Origin: Alphaproteobacteria bacterium
Lineage (GTDB): Bacteria > Pseudomonadota > Alphaproteobacteria > Rhodobacterales > Rhodobacteraceae
Reading direction: 5' to 3'
Length of the DNA stretch: 64,000 nucleotides
Assembly (NCBI GenBank): GCA_030427405.1
Contig: JAUHXK010000002.1
Location: forward strand, 310,001 to 374,000
Below the pieces are notes generated by a model. That model saw only the letters and a list, made by a program, of their open reading frames with translations, made no database searches and was not told the origin of the DNA. This document shows, one piece after another, positions 55,213 to 63,573 of this stretch. How positions within the stretch are numbered: position 1 is the first letter of the stretch; each line of letters begins with the position of its first letter. Made by a program: the position numbers and the translations under genes.

Positions 55213-56022
55213 TCACCTGAAAAAAGCCGAAAGGCGGCGAAACAGGCCGAGCTTGGCTTTTTTGCCTTTTGTCGTGATTGGCGGGACATGCGGAAGCACA
55301 GACCTGCGCGACCGGCCGCCAAGGAGATCTTCTTCGATTGCGTCCGGAAGAAGGGCAGGCCCAGTACCTAACAGCTTAGCCGCCCGTTCGGCATCCGCGC
55401 GTTTGCGCTCACGCGGGCCGGTAAAATGAACAAGAAACACACTGTCACGCTCTGCTTGCAAATCTGCAAGGCGGCTGTTGAACGCCATGTAGTCGTGCAA
55501 CACGACGCTGTTTTTGAACCGCTTGTCCTCATGCAAAACATAGACCAGTGCATCCTGATCACCTTTAGTGAACATACCCAGTTCATCGCGCCACCAATCT
55601 TTAACGACATTAATGTCGGTATTCATGACAGTTTCAATTAGGGCAGCGCTTCGCGGGCCGCCGCGCATCAAGAATTGACCGGAACTAAGATAGGTAAAGA
55701 TATCTTTGTTCGAGGGGCTCTTGCAGAATGCCGCCAGCTTGTCTTCGGGTGGTATAAACCGTTCCAAGCCTTGTTCTAGGTCGACGAAGAATGCGTCGTC
55801 GTCGATCCAAAATACATAATCAAAAAGTTCGATATAGTGACGGACATATGCAAACTTTGTCATGTAACGGTTGGTCATGGCGGTCGGCCAGATGCAACTG
55901 ATATAGGTATATCCATGTGCTCGCGCATAGGCATAATGGTTCCAAGCATGCGGAAATTCGCTCGCTGGGAATCGACCCGACAAAATACAAACTTTTGCAG
56001 GGTCCGCGAATAACTGCGTCAT
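55213..56022 (-). CDS. GT34-like (GMA12/MNN10-type) glycosyltransferase
   Basis: 269 residues. It has HAYARAHGYTY-type early motif (YAYARAHGYTYIS), then KFAYVRHYIELFDYVFWIDDDAFFV with a DDD metal site near 74-76, and FLMRGGPRSAALIE, GDQDALVYVL and LVHFTGP. This is the layout of galactosyl/mannosyltransferases of family 34. The sugar is unknown. It overlaps the pyruvyl-transferase gene by 4 bases and ends with a basic tail. Confidence 0.78.
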   Translation of the reverse strand: MTQLFADPAKVCILSGRFPASEFPHAWNHYAYARAHGYTYISCIWPTAMTNRYMTKFAYVRHYIELFDYVFWIDDDAFFVDLEQGLERFIPPEDKLAAFCKSPSNKDIFTYLSSGQFLMRGGPRSAALIETVMNTDINVVKDWWRDELGMFTKGDQDALVYVLHEDKRFKNSVVLHDYMAFNSRLADLQAERDSVFLVHFTGPRERKRADAERAAKLLGTGPALLPDAIEEDLLGGRSRRSVLPHVPPITTKGKKAKLGLFRRLSAFFR

Positions 56023-56906
56023 GCTGCAATGCCTCGTGATCGCAACACTTCCAGGTCAGGAAAGACAAGGTCTTGCGCAGCTACTGACAAGGTTGCCGGA
56101 GAGTTTGGTGCAGATGTGAAATTAGCATCAGCGATAGATCCAAGCGGGGTTGGCATTTTCAGGCCTACTCCGAGGTAGTAGTCTTCAAACTTCGACAGGG
56201 GCTCCTCGGTTGCGGGAACAACCATTTTGACCGGCCGTCCAAGCGCATGGGCAAAGATGATACCGTGCAAGGACGATGAATATACCAGTTCGGCCTGCTG
56301 AATTTTGCGCCCTACAACCAAAGGGTCAGCGTCGATGTCTACCACTTCGATCCCCTTAGGAAGAATAGAAGCAACGTCCCCTCTCTCGCGATAGTGGGGG
56401 ACAAAGATCACCCTCCCTTTTTGCGGATCACAAGGCTCCAATAGTTCGGATATGATCAGGCCGGGGTCGCCATACCAGGCCACTGCGCTGGTATCGAACC
56501 CGTCTTTTTCTAATATTTGATGTGAGATTGGGCCGCGCAAGGCATGAACCAACACGCTGTCGCGCGAAACTTCTGGCCGGGCAAGTACTTCTTTGCTGCC
56601 GACACCGCACAAAACATCACCGTTTTCGACCTTGTGTCCAATTGATCCGACGCACAACAGCCGAGGACCGGTACTACAGTTCTCGGGCTGCAACCCTGGA
56701 TAGAAATACTTGATAATGTTAACTGCGAAAATATCACCGGCATTGCCGGTGGCAAAGTCCCGCCATGCTGACTGCCTTCGCTGGATATGCCGCCGCCGCC
56801 ATGCGGTAAAACGGCCAACAACCCGGTCATGCCAATAAAAAGTTCTGAGCGTGTTCAAATCTGTGGCCTTATTCACCTTGGGGTTGCGATGGGTCCGGCC
56901 ATGCAT
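56019..56906 (-). CDS. Polysaccharide pyruvyl transferase-family protein
   Basis: 295 residues. The N-terminus has NAGDIFAVNIIKYFYP, followed by LLCVGSIGHKVENGDVLCGVGSKE, VRDS-like and ALRGPISHQILEKDG, then PHYRERGD and SSLHGIIFAHALGRPVKMV, typical of the WcaK/CsaB-type family. It would transfer pyruvyl ketal groups from phosphoenolpyruvate to a sugar, adding negative charge. It overlaps the neighbouring genes on both sides (38 and 4 bases). Confidence 0.85.
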   Translation of the reverse strand: MHGRTHRNPKVNKATDLNTLRTFYWHDRVVGRFTAWRRRHIQRRQSAWRDFATGNAGDIFAVNIIKYFYPGLQPENCSTGPRLLCVGSIGHKVENGDVLCGVGSKEVLARPEVSRDSVLVHALRGPISHQILEKDGFDTSAVAWYGDPGLIISELLEPCDPQKGRVIFVPHYRERGDVASILPKGIEVVDIDADPLVVGRKIQQAELVYSSSLHGIIFAHALGRPVKMVVPATEEPLSKFEDYYLGVGLKMPTPLGSIADANFTSAPNSPATLSVAAQDLVFPDLEVLRSRGIAA

Positions 56907-57891
56907 GTTCCGGCAATTGAGCTAGAGCAAAGTCCACGTCATTTATTCCATAAGACACGACAAAATCAAATCCCATTCGTGTCAGACCTGAGACGTATGT
57001 GCAGCTAAGCAAATTCGGGTTGTGCCGGGGCTGGCCGCCGCGCAGCGCACGCAGATTGTGGAACCAAAATGAACTTCCTATGTGGAGACGTTTGTTGGGC
57101 AGATCAACGACCACAGGCCTTCCTGCGTACAACCGCTTTTTGCGGAAATAAAATCGACGATGGGCAACCAGGGCAAAGGTGCCCGCCCCAGGAGAAAGTT
57201 CGACTGGCTGCGTTCCCATGGTCAAAACCGGGCGCGATGATTGGCGGGGCTTTTGGAACGCGGTCTGCTCGGCCTGCATGTGAAGCTGGCTAGCCGAGCG
57301 TTTGTGTTCGGTCAGGACAACAAGAGGGTCAAGGGAATAGAGGGCGCACAGCCTTCCTTCGAATTGGAAGAAGCCCCAGTTTTTCTCGATTGCTTGTCGA
57401 TCCGAAATCTCTATTTTCAGCGGTTGCCCGATCTCGGGCGTCAGCGGCGCGATGTAGATCGAGTTTGGTTTCTCGAAATGGCCGGTGTTAAAAGTGACCC
57501 ATGGCTGTCCATCAAACTCAAACAGCTTGGGGTCTGCAACGGGGTATCCGATGCGTGTGGCAAAGTTTTGCGTCAAATCTAGAACGATTGGGCTCTGATA
57601 AGGGGTGTCGTTGAGCCTAAGCACAAAAGCGCGAAACGGCTTGGGTTGTTGTGCGTGTAGACCGCGAAAAGCGACCCACGTCTGATCGCCAATACGCAAT
57701 ACGGACGGATTGAATATGTTTTCGATGCCGGTTCCGCGCAACGCCTCTGACACCTGGTCTGTCCAAGTTGTCCCGTGACGTGCAAGAGAAAGAAACATGT
57801 TTGGTTCCCTGTGCGAAAGAATGACGGGAAGGCGACCGACGCGCCACGCATGCGCTTCGGGCCTCTTAAAGTATGAAACCGGCACTGACAA
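56869..57891 (-). CDS. Five-bladed beta-propeller glycosidase-like protein
   Basis: About 340 residues. Repeats of the type NPSVLRIGDQTWVAFRG, DPKLFEFDGQPWVTFNTG and EKNWGFFQFEGRLCALYSLDP resemble the GH43/GH130 propeller clan. The catalytic residues cannot be assigned, so it may be a glycan-binding or phosphorylase-like protein. No signal peptide is seen. The start is a TTG at 57891 or GTG at 57885. It lies 40 bp behind the acyltransferase gene and overlaps the pyruvyl-transferase gene. Confidence 0.75.
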   Translation of the reverse strand: MSVPVSYFKRPEAHAWRVGRLPVILSHREPNMFLSLARHGTTWTDQVSEALRGTGIENIFNPSVLRIGDQTWVAFRGLHAQQPKPFRAFVLRLNDTPYQSPIVLDLTQNFATRIGYPVADPKLFEFDGQPWVTFNTGHFEKPNSIYIAPLTPEIGQPLKIEISDRQAIEKNWGFFQFEGRLCALYSLDPLVVLTEHKRSASQLHMQAEQTAFQKPRQSSRPVLTMGTQPVELSPGAGTFALVAHRRFYFRKKRLYAGRPVVVDLPNKRLHIGSSFWFHNLRALRGGQPRHNPNLLSCTYVSGLTRMGFDFVVSYGINDVDFALAQLPEHAWPDPSQPQGE

Positions 57892-57930
57892 GGTTACCGG
57901 ACTGGTCGGAATGCGGATGTATCATGGGCA

Positions 57931-59919
57931 TCAGTCTCGCCCAGGGAGATATGCCGCGATTGCTGGTGCCAAAGCCAAAGAAGCCTTTTGCGTAAGGTGA
58001 TTTCCGTCGCGATAGATAGGAACACCGTTTCGCACTAGCGGGCAGACAACCTCGTCGCACATCAGGGGCCACAACTCAATCTTGCGGATGGGTGTTGCGG
58101 CGGACATCAGCGCACGATTTACCGTGACCTGGCGTGCGTCATAATCTGAACGCAGTGGGTCTAGAGTGAAAGGCGTGTTATTCCAAATCGACCGCGCTTG
58201 CGCATGAGGAACCGACCCCTCAGCCTCCGGGACTTGAGCGACAAAGTATACCTGCACACCCAGTGCCGACAGTTTGGTTAGTGTCCGGTCCAACCCGCGA
58301 TTAAAGACTTCAGAATTTGGTCGCAATGTGTCATCCAGCCGATCCCGATCAATGATAGTGACCGGCGCGCCCACCTCTCGCAAGTAGCGGGTTCCCGTGG
58401 CATAGATCGCCCAGCGAGCCACGAGAAAGACGTGGGTCAGATCTGGGTTGCGTTTAAGTGCACCAAGGATTCCATCGAAAGTTTCCGCACAGTCGTGAAA
58501 GCCCTGCCTGTTTTGATTGATCCCGATGAGCGGCGGGCATCCGCCGCGTGCTACCAAAATACCGTTTGTGCCCATAAGTTCTGCGGCGCGGTCGAATGCT
58601 GGTGACATCGCCTGCGCATGGGAATCCCCCCAGACCAAAAATGTCGGATTATCTGATTGGTCTACGGGTCCAAGCCGGCAAGTGCGTGCCTTGACCGACC
58701 ATGCGACCCGGTAGTCTGCGTGGCACTTTTCGACGGCTGAAATATCTTTTGAGGCCTTCAAAGCGATCCAGGCGGTTTCCGGCAGCCTGTTTTCAAAACC
58801 GCTGGTTTGCATCACGCTGACGGCAAAAGCGCAAAAAACTGCCGATATCGAGATGCCAACTGCTATTGGCTTTGTGGTGCCGCCAGATTTCACCCGCGGC
58901 GTACGAAACGGGCGCTCGACAAAACGCCAAGACAGGATGGCAGGCACAATCGACAGCAAAGCCGCGGCGAGCAAATAGGCGTGCGGTGGTTCCGTAATCG
59001 ACAAATGCCGGACAATAACCAGAACAGGCCAATGCCATAGGTACCAAGAATAGGACACCAAGCCGATGGCCCGCAGAGGTGCCCAACTCAGAACGCGCGT
59101 TTCCAGTCCTTGAGGGCGATTCCGGGTGCTGACGAGCAGAAGAACTGTTCCGACTATGGGTGCCAGCGCCGCCACGCCCGGGAAAGGGGTTAAACTGCTA
59201 TAGCCGAATATCGCAGCGACCAACAGCCCAACACCTAGTAGGGCGCATAGTCCCGACGCGCTAGTTGCAATTCTGGATTTCGGCACATGTATTGCCAGCA
59301 GGGCCCCTGCTAGAAGTTCCCATGCTCTGAGATGTGTGGCGTAAAACGCAAACTTCTCCTTGTTTCCCAAAACGAAAACGCACGACGCCACAAATGAAAA
59401 AACCAAGGCGGCCAAGCAGACAACAAACAAACGCTTTGGAAAAAAACGTATGCCCCCCATCAGCACCAAGGGAAAGACAACATAGAATTGTTCCTCAACA
59501 CTCAATGACCAAAGGTGCAACAAGGGGTGCTTCTCGGCGGCGGGCGAGAAATAGTCCAGTTCGCTCAAAAAATACCAATTTGCGACCCAAAGCACTGCGG
59601 CAGTCATGGATTCCGCAGTTTGCACATAAGTGTCTGGAAGGAATAAGAACCATCCGACTCCACAAACGCCGGCGAGCATGAAAAAGAGAGCCGGAAAAAT
59701 GCGTTGGATACGCCTCGCGTAAAACTTGGCTATGGAAATCCCCCCGGATTTGGCGTCCTGCATCAAGATACGTGTGATCAAGTACCCAGAAAGCACGAAA
59801 AAGATGTCGACACCGACAAAGCCACCGGGGACGAGCTCGGCACTTCCGTGGTATAGAACCACGGACAGAACTGCGATGGCTCTGAGACCATCAATTTCAT
59901 GGCGATATGCGTCTGACAT
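57931..59919 (-). CDS. Acyltransferase-3 / SGNH-domain membrane protein (OafA/YrhL type)
   Basis: 662 residues. It begins YRHEIDGLRAIAVLSVVLYHG with about ten membrane helices and the VGVDIFFVLSGYLITRIL motif of acyltransferase 3. A C-terminal SGNH hydrolase-like domain has VWGDSHAQAMSPAF near 510-525 and GNHLTQKASLALAP near the end. It probably moves acyl (often acetyl) groups onto surface polysaccharide. The ATG at 59919 begins the conserved part; the frame extends 95 codons upstream without homology. Confidence 0.9.
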   Translation of the reverse strand: MSDAYRHEIDGLRAIAVLSVVLYHGSAELVPGGFVGVDIFFVLSGYLITRILMQDAKSGGISIAKFYARRIQRIFPALFFMLAGVCGVGWFLFLPDTYVQTAESMTAAVLWVANWYFLSELDYFSPAAEKHPLLHLWSLSVEEQFYVVFPLVLMGGIRFFPKRLFVVCLAALVFSFVASCVFVLGNKEKFAFYATHLRAWELLAGALLAIHVPKSRIATSASGLCALLGVGLLVAAIFGYSSLTPFPGVAALAPIVGTVLLLVSTRNRPQGLETRVLSWAPLRAIGLVSYSWYLWHWPVLVIVRHLSITEPPHAYLLAAALLSIVPAILSWRFVERPFRTPRVKSGGTTKPIAVGISISAVFCAFAVSVMQTSGFENRLPETAWIALKASKDISAVEKCHADYRVAWSVKARTCRLGPVDQSDNPTFLVWGDSHAQAMSPAFDRAAELMGTNGILVARGGCPPLIGINQNRQGFHDCAETFDGILGALKRNPDLTHVFLVARWAIYATGTRYLREVGAPVTIIDRDRLDDTLRPNSEVFNRGLDRTLTKLSALGVQVYFVAQVPEAEGSVPHAQARSIWNNTPFTLDPLRSDYDARQVTVNRALMSAATPIRKIELWPLMCDEVVCPLVRNGVPIYRDGNHLTQKASLALAPAIAAYLPGRD

Positions 59920-60227
59920 CCGATGTCCCTGCCTTGCGCTTTTCTTGCTGGCTACCCCAATAGGTTGCTGCACAAATCCAGGGTTGAGCGCAATTCCCCT
60001 ATTCCCAAAACGAAGTATTCTAAAAACTCTGTGGTTGATATGCCAAGAGCGGTGTAGCGAATGAGCGTGGCGCGACAGAACTGGATCTCTTCGAACAATT
60101 ACTCGAAGTCTCGCGCCGTAAATGGTTGGCTCAGTCGTTTCACACAATAAACCTTGGTTTTTAGTGTCAGGACCCACTGATTTCCAGTGAGTGGCATGAT
60201 TCACAGCTCAAAAAACGAACGGTGAAT
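59920..60227. other. Intergenic region between the acyltransferase gene and the IS5-type remnant
   Basis: 308 bases with no supported gene. It must hold the minus-strand acyltransferase promoter. A palindrome-like stretch with CACTG / CAGTG around 60175-60189 may belong to the end of the IS5-type element. No terminator was recognised. Confidence 0.5.
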
Positions 60228-60555
60228 ATGTGTTACCTTTCCGGGCTGACAGATACGCAGATTGCGCGCCTTGAGCCCGTTTTTTTAGTCCCACGGCGCG
60301 CCTCGCGTTGCTGACAGGCGGGTACCGAGCGGAATTATCACCATCATTCGCAACGACTTACGATGGCGTGAAGCGCCCACAGCCCATGGCCCCCATAGAG
60401 CCCTGTACAATCGTTGGAAACGGCGGAGCGATAAAGGCATCTTCGCCCGGATGATGGCCGGTCTGGCCGCCAAGCATGGCGAAGCGAAGACCGTGATGAT
60501 TGATGCAACGTGTCTCAATCCGCCCTCAATGTCGAGTTTCCGCCTTTTTTCTTGA
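60169..60555 (+). mobile_element. Remnant of an IS5-family insertion sequence
   Basis: Spans the transposase pseudogene and a probable leader. The left limit (about 60169) is a guess based on an inverted-repeat-like stretch; the right end is lost. Together with the IS3 remnant at 53.6 kb it brackets most of the glycan genes. Confidence 0.5.
60228..60555 (+). pseudogene. IS5-family transposase pseudogene, frameshifted and truncated
   Basis: A frame from the ATG at 60228 reads LSGLTDTQIARLEPVF, the start of IS5 (IS427-type) transposases. At the seven-T run at 60280-60286 homology moves to another frame, which continues SHGAPRVADRRVPSGIITI, LRWREAPTAHGPHRALYNRW, GIFARMMAGLAAKHGEAKTV and MIDATCLN before unrelated residues and a stop at 60555. 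The DDE catalytic region beyond the first Asp is missing. Both the frameshift and the 3' truncation make it non-functional. Confidence 0.85.
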
Positions 60556-60982
60556 TCGCTACGCTTCCGGCTTGTTTCGATGGCATGTGGGACTGTCGAG
60601 TTCAACATACAGCACCTGAAGTCCCTGTTACGTAAATACATCCGCGAGCATCAATCCTCTCATGCCCCATACGCACTCCAAAAGTGTGTTTTCGATGGGT
60701 ATGCGTTCAGCAGATATCGAAAAATAGTCTCTACCTGCGTTAAAGAAACGCAAAGGGCTGTTAGCCCTTTCCCCCCTTGCGCTCAGTACCGCGAAGATGA
60801 CTGCGGACGAGAAGACGCAGGTTCTCTATGGCACACATTTCTCACCTGACCAGCATTTCAGCATAGCTATCAGGAAGGGAGAAAATACACCCGATCACCT
60901 TGTAAACCGCTTTACCAATCCGTCTGGGCGTCTAAGCTGCATCAAGCAACTACATTACGCACACAATCGGAAGGCTATACGG
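60556..60982. other. Gene-poor stretch with an 8-bp perfect hairpin
   Basis: 427 bases without a convincing gene; small open frames here lack family features or ribosome sites. AAAGGGCT (60752-60759) and AGCCCTTT (60763-60770) form a perfect hairpin with loop GTT, followed by C-rich sequence rather than a T-run. The M20 gene promoter probably lies in the right part. Confidence 0.5.
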
Positions 60983-62071
60983 ATGACCCAATCAGACGCG
61001 GTGATCGCCCTGACCCGGCAGCTTCTGGCCTTTGACACGATCAACCCGCCGGGGCAAGAAGCCGCCTGCGTGCGCTTCTGCGCCCGTGCGTTGGAAACAG
61101 CAGGGTTCACCTGCCAGGTGATTGACCACTTGCCTGAACGGTCGAGCCTCATCGCGGTGCGTGGTGCAACTCCCGGTCTATGCTTTAGCGGGCATCTGGA
61201 CACGGTGCCTCTTGGCCAGATGGCATGGAGCTGCGCGCCCTTCGACGGCGAGATTACCGACGATCGCCTGTACGGGCGTGGCAGCAGCGATATGAAAGGC
61301 GGCGTCGCAGCATTCATCGTTGCCGCGCAGGCAACGACGGCGTCCGCCAGCGTTATCTTGACCTGCGGTGAGGAAACCGGCTGCGACGGCGCACGCTGGT
61401 TGACAGAGAACAGCGCCCTGCCTCCGGCTCGGGCCATGGTCGTGGGCGAATCCACTGACAACCAGCCGGTCGCCGGCCACAAGGGCGCGCTGTGGCTGGA
61501 GCTGACCTCTCAGGGCGTCACGGCCCATGGCGCGACGCCGGATCTGGGCCGCAATGCAATTACCGCCATGGCGCCCACACTGGCCCGGCTGGCCGGCTGG
61601 CAGCCGGATTACGCGCACGCGGACATGGGCCGCGCGACCTGTAACCTTGGAACGTTATCGGCCGGTATCAACACCAACTCGGTCCCCGATCACTGTCGAC
61701 TGACGGTCGATTTGCGCTCCGTCGTCGGGGTCAGCCACGAGGCGCTTACGGCGGAACTGCGGGCGCTATGCGGTGCAGAGGTCTCGATCAAGCCGATCAT
61801 TGACCTACCGCCTGTGTGGACCGATCCGTCAGAGCGGTGGTTTCGCGACGCCTGCCAAACCGTGATCGGCATGACGGACCATAACACCCTGCGGTCTTCG
61901 GTGAACTACTTTACCGATGCTTCCCTGCTACAACCGGCGATGGGGGTACCGGTCATGATCCTTGGGCCCGGACAGGTGGACCAGCCGCATGTGACGGACG
62001 AATATGTCCGCATTCCTCGGCTGGTCGAGGCAGTCGCGCTTTATTCTTCGCTAATCGAAGCCTCTGCATAG
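60983..62071 (+). CDS. M20-family deacylase (ArgE/DapE-like; possibly a formylaminopyrimidine deformylase)
   Basis: 362 residues. Zinc-site motifs are FSGHLDTVPLG, GRGSSDMKGG, CGEETGCDG, VGESTDN and the late QPHVTDEYV; HGATPDLGRNAI marks the dimerisation domain. It would hydrolyse an amide bond as in N-acetylornithine deacetylase. Its partner across the 31-bp 3' overlap is a TenA-like gene. In Bacillus the ArgE-like protein YlmB works with TenA in thiamine-pyrimidine salvage, so that role is possible here; this is inference. The ATG at 60983 is preferred; the frame extends 62 codons upstream without homology. Confidence 0.85.
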   Translation: MTQSDAVIALTRQLLAFDTINPPGQEAACVRFCARALETAGFTCQVIDHLPERSSLIAVRGATPGLCFSGHLDTVPLGQMAWSCAPFDGEITDDRLYGRGSSDMKGGVAAFIVAAQATTASASVILTCGEETGCDGARWLTENSALPPARAMVVGESTDNQPVAGHKGALWLELTSQGVTAHGATPDLGRNAITAMAPTLARLAGWQPDYAHADMGRATCNLGTLSAGINTNSVPDHCRLTVDLRSVVGVSHEALTAELRALCGAEVSIKPIIDLPPVWTDPSERWFRDACQTVIGMTDHNTLRSSVNYFTDASLLQPAMGVPVMILGPGQVDQPHVTDEYVRIPRLVEAVALYSSLIEASA

Positions 62072-62706
62072 GCCGCCTCGTGAAACCCGATCTCCAACCG
62101 CTGCACTTGGCCAAAGACTGCAACCGTATGAATTCGCTGCGCTTCGGTCATTGTCTCGCCCAAATTATCCAACCGGTCGCGGAGCCAACGGGCCTGTGCG
62201 GTGAAACTGGGTGCCGCGTGCATTTCGACCCACTCGGCCAGCATGGGGTCGACCATAGGCGCGTTGCGGACCTGTGTGCACCACGTCCAGTACATCCACT
62301 CTGCTGCGAACATCGCCGTGACGATGGCCGTGAAATCGCCATCGCGGGCGATTTCCAACATGCCGTCCCGAAACGCTACCACGCGCGGATCGGCCTGCAA
62401 CGCCGGGTCTGGAGTGATGCCCCGCGCGGCGAAGGCCGCCTCGAAATAGGACATTTGCTCATTGGCTAAGGCATCCAACGTACCGATCAGCTTCCGCCGG
62501 TCGTCGAGATCTTCGGCCTTTGCCACCGCGTATCCGAAGATCGCGATGGCTGTGTCGACAAAGGCTCTTTCAATCAGCAGATACCGGTCGAAGACATCGG
62601 GCGCGAGCGACCCCGACGCGATGTCCCGCACGAAACGGTGCCCGACCATGGCGTCGAAATCGGCGGCGTTTTCGCGTAGGATGCGATCTGTCAGCTCCTC
62701 AGCCAT
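62041..62706 (-). CDS. TenA-like protein, Glu-type variant lacking the thiaminase Cys
   Basis: 221 residues, all-helical TenA/PqqC-like fold. HRFVRDIASGSLAPDVFDRYLLIERAFV matches the TenA N-terminus and the late FGQVQRLEIGFHEAAY its C-terminus. At the place of the catalytic PC(F/Y)W motif it reads AMFAAEWMYWTW (about 131-142), so the thiaminase II cysteine is absent and Glu136 stands nearby, as in the TenA_E group that handles aminopyrimidine products of thiamine breakdown. The ATG at 62706 overlaps the BtpA gene stop by 8 bases. Confidence 0.82.
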   Translation of the reverse strand: MAEELTDRILRENAADFDAMVGHRFVRDIASGSLAPDVFDRYLLIERAFVDTAIAIFGYAVAKAEDLDDRRKLIGTLDALANEQMSYFEAAFAARGITPDPALQADPRVVAFRDGMLEIARDGDFTAIVTAMFAAEWMYWTWCTQVRNAPMVDPMLAEWVEMHAAPSFTAQARWLRDRLDNLGETMTEAQRIHTVAVFGQVQRLEIGFHEAAYAEASISEE

Positions 62707-63541
62707 CAAGCCCCTCCTGCGCCACAGCAACAAAGCGGCGCACTCGCTCGGGCTCGACAGGGTTCCACCAGACGCCGCCCTCTTTCAACGAGGACGCGAC
62801 GATCACGCCGTTCGTCCGGTCCAGGATGGCAACGATGTTGTCTTCGGTCACACCGGACCCCACCAGCAACGGCAGATGTGTCGCGCCCGCAATCTCGTCG
62901 ATCTCTTCCATCGTGGCACTGTTGCCGGTGCGCTGCCCCGTGGCAATCACACAATCTGCGTCAAAGAACGCAAGATCGCGGGTCAGTTCAGGGATCGACC
63001 GGTCGGCGGTGATGGAATGGCTGCCGTGCTTAACGTGGCTGTCGGCAAAAATCTTGACCCGCTCAGCGCGCAGCAGGCTGCGGTAGCGCATGGCCTCGGC
63101 GGCGCGCCCCTCCATGAAACCTTCGTTGGCGACATAGGCATTGGCCCACTGGTTGACCCGAATGAAATCCGCGCCCCCGGCGACAGCGGTCGCAAGCGCC
63201 GGGATCGGCGCATTGGCCAGTACGTTGATGCCCATGGGCACGCCCACCGCACGGCGAACACGATCGGTTACGACGGACAGAAAGGCCGCCGTTTCGTGCG
63301 TGATGTCTTCGGGCTTGGAAAACGGCACATCGCCGTGGTTCTCGACGATCAGCCCGTGCAGACCACCCTCAATCAGCCTCTCGGCGTCGCGCATGCAAGC
63401 ATCGTAGATGCTGTCGAGACTCTCGCCGCGATAGCGTGGTGCACCGGGAAAGGCCGGGCAATGAATCATGCCGATCAGCGCCTTGTGTCGGCCAAAGATG
63501 TCGTGGATCGCGCCGGTCGTCCGGTCAGATATTTGCTGCAT
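62699..63541 (-). CDS. BtpA/SgcQ-family TIM-barrel protein
   Basis: 280 residues. It has LIGMIHCPAFPGAPRY, GLHGLIVENHGDVPFSKP, PMGINVLANAP, GADFIRVNQWANAYV, CVIATGQRTG and LLVGSGVTEDNI, the conserved blocks of BtpA/SgcQ. The founding member is needed for photosystem I in cyanobacteria, SgcQ belongs to a sugar operon of E. coli; the reaction is unknown. It is followed by the TenA-like gene (8-base overlap) and diverges from a PfkB kinase, which fits a catabolic or salvage operon. Confidence 0.88.
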   Translation of the reverse strand: MQQISDRTTGAIHDIFGRHKALIGMIHCPAFPGAPRYRGESLDSIYDACMRDAERLIEGGLHGLIVENHGDVPFSKPEDITHETAAFLSVVTDRVRRAVGVPMGINVLANAPIPALATAVAGGADFIRVNQWANAYVANEGFMEGRAAEAMRYRSLLRAERVKIFADSHVKHGSHSITADRSIPELTRDLAFFDADCVIATGQRTGNSATMEEIDEIAGATHLPLLVGSGVTEDNIVAILDRTNGVIVASSLKEGGVWWNPVEPERVRRFVAVAQEGLDG

Positions 63542-63573
63542 AAAGTACCCTTTCAGAAAAGAAGGAAGATGTG

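Noticed and set aside
60173-60183. 11-base identity (ACCCACTGATT) between the IS5-side region and tRNA-Lys at 20.8 kb, considered as an attachment site
   Set aside because: Too short, 39 kb apart, and no integrase gene is present.
59920-60204. 95-codon upstream extension of the acyltransferase frame
   Set aside because: Not conserved; the acyltransferase domain begins directly after the ATG at 59919.
60580-60849. 89-codon open frame in the gap after the IS5 remnant
   Set aside because: No ribosome site, no motif, unusual composition; treated as non-coding.
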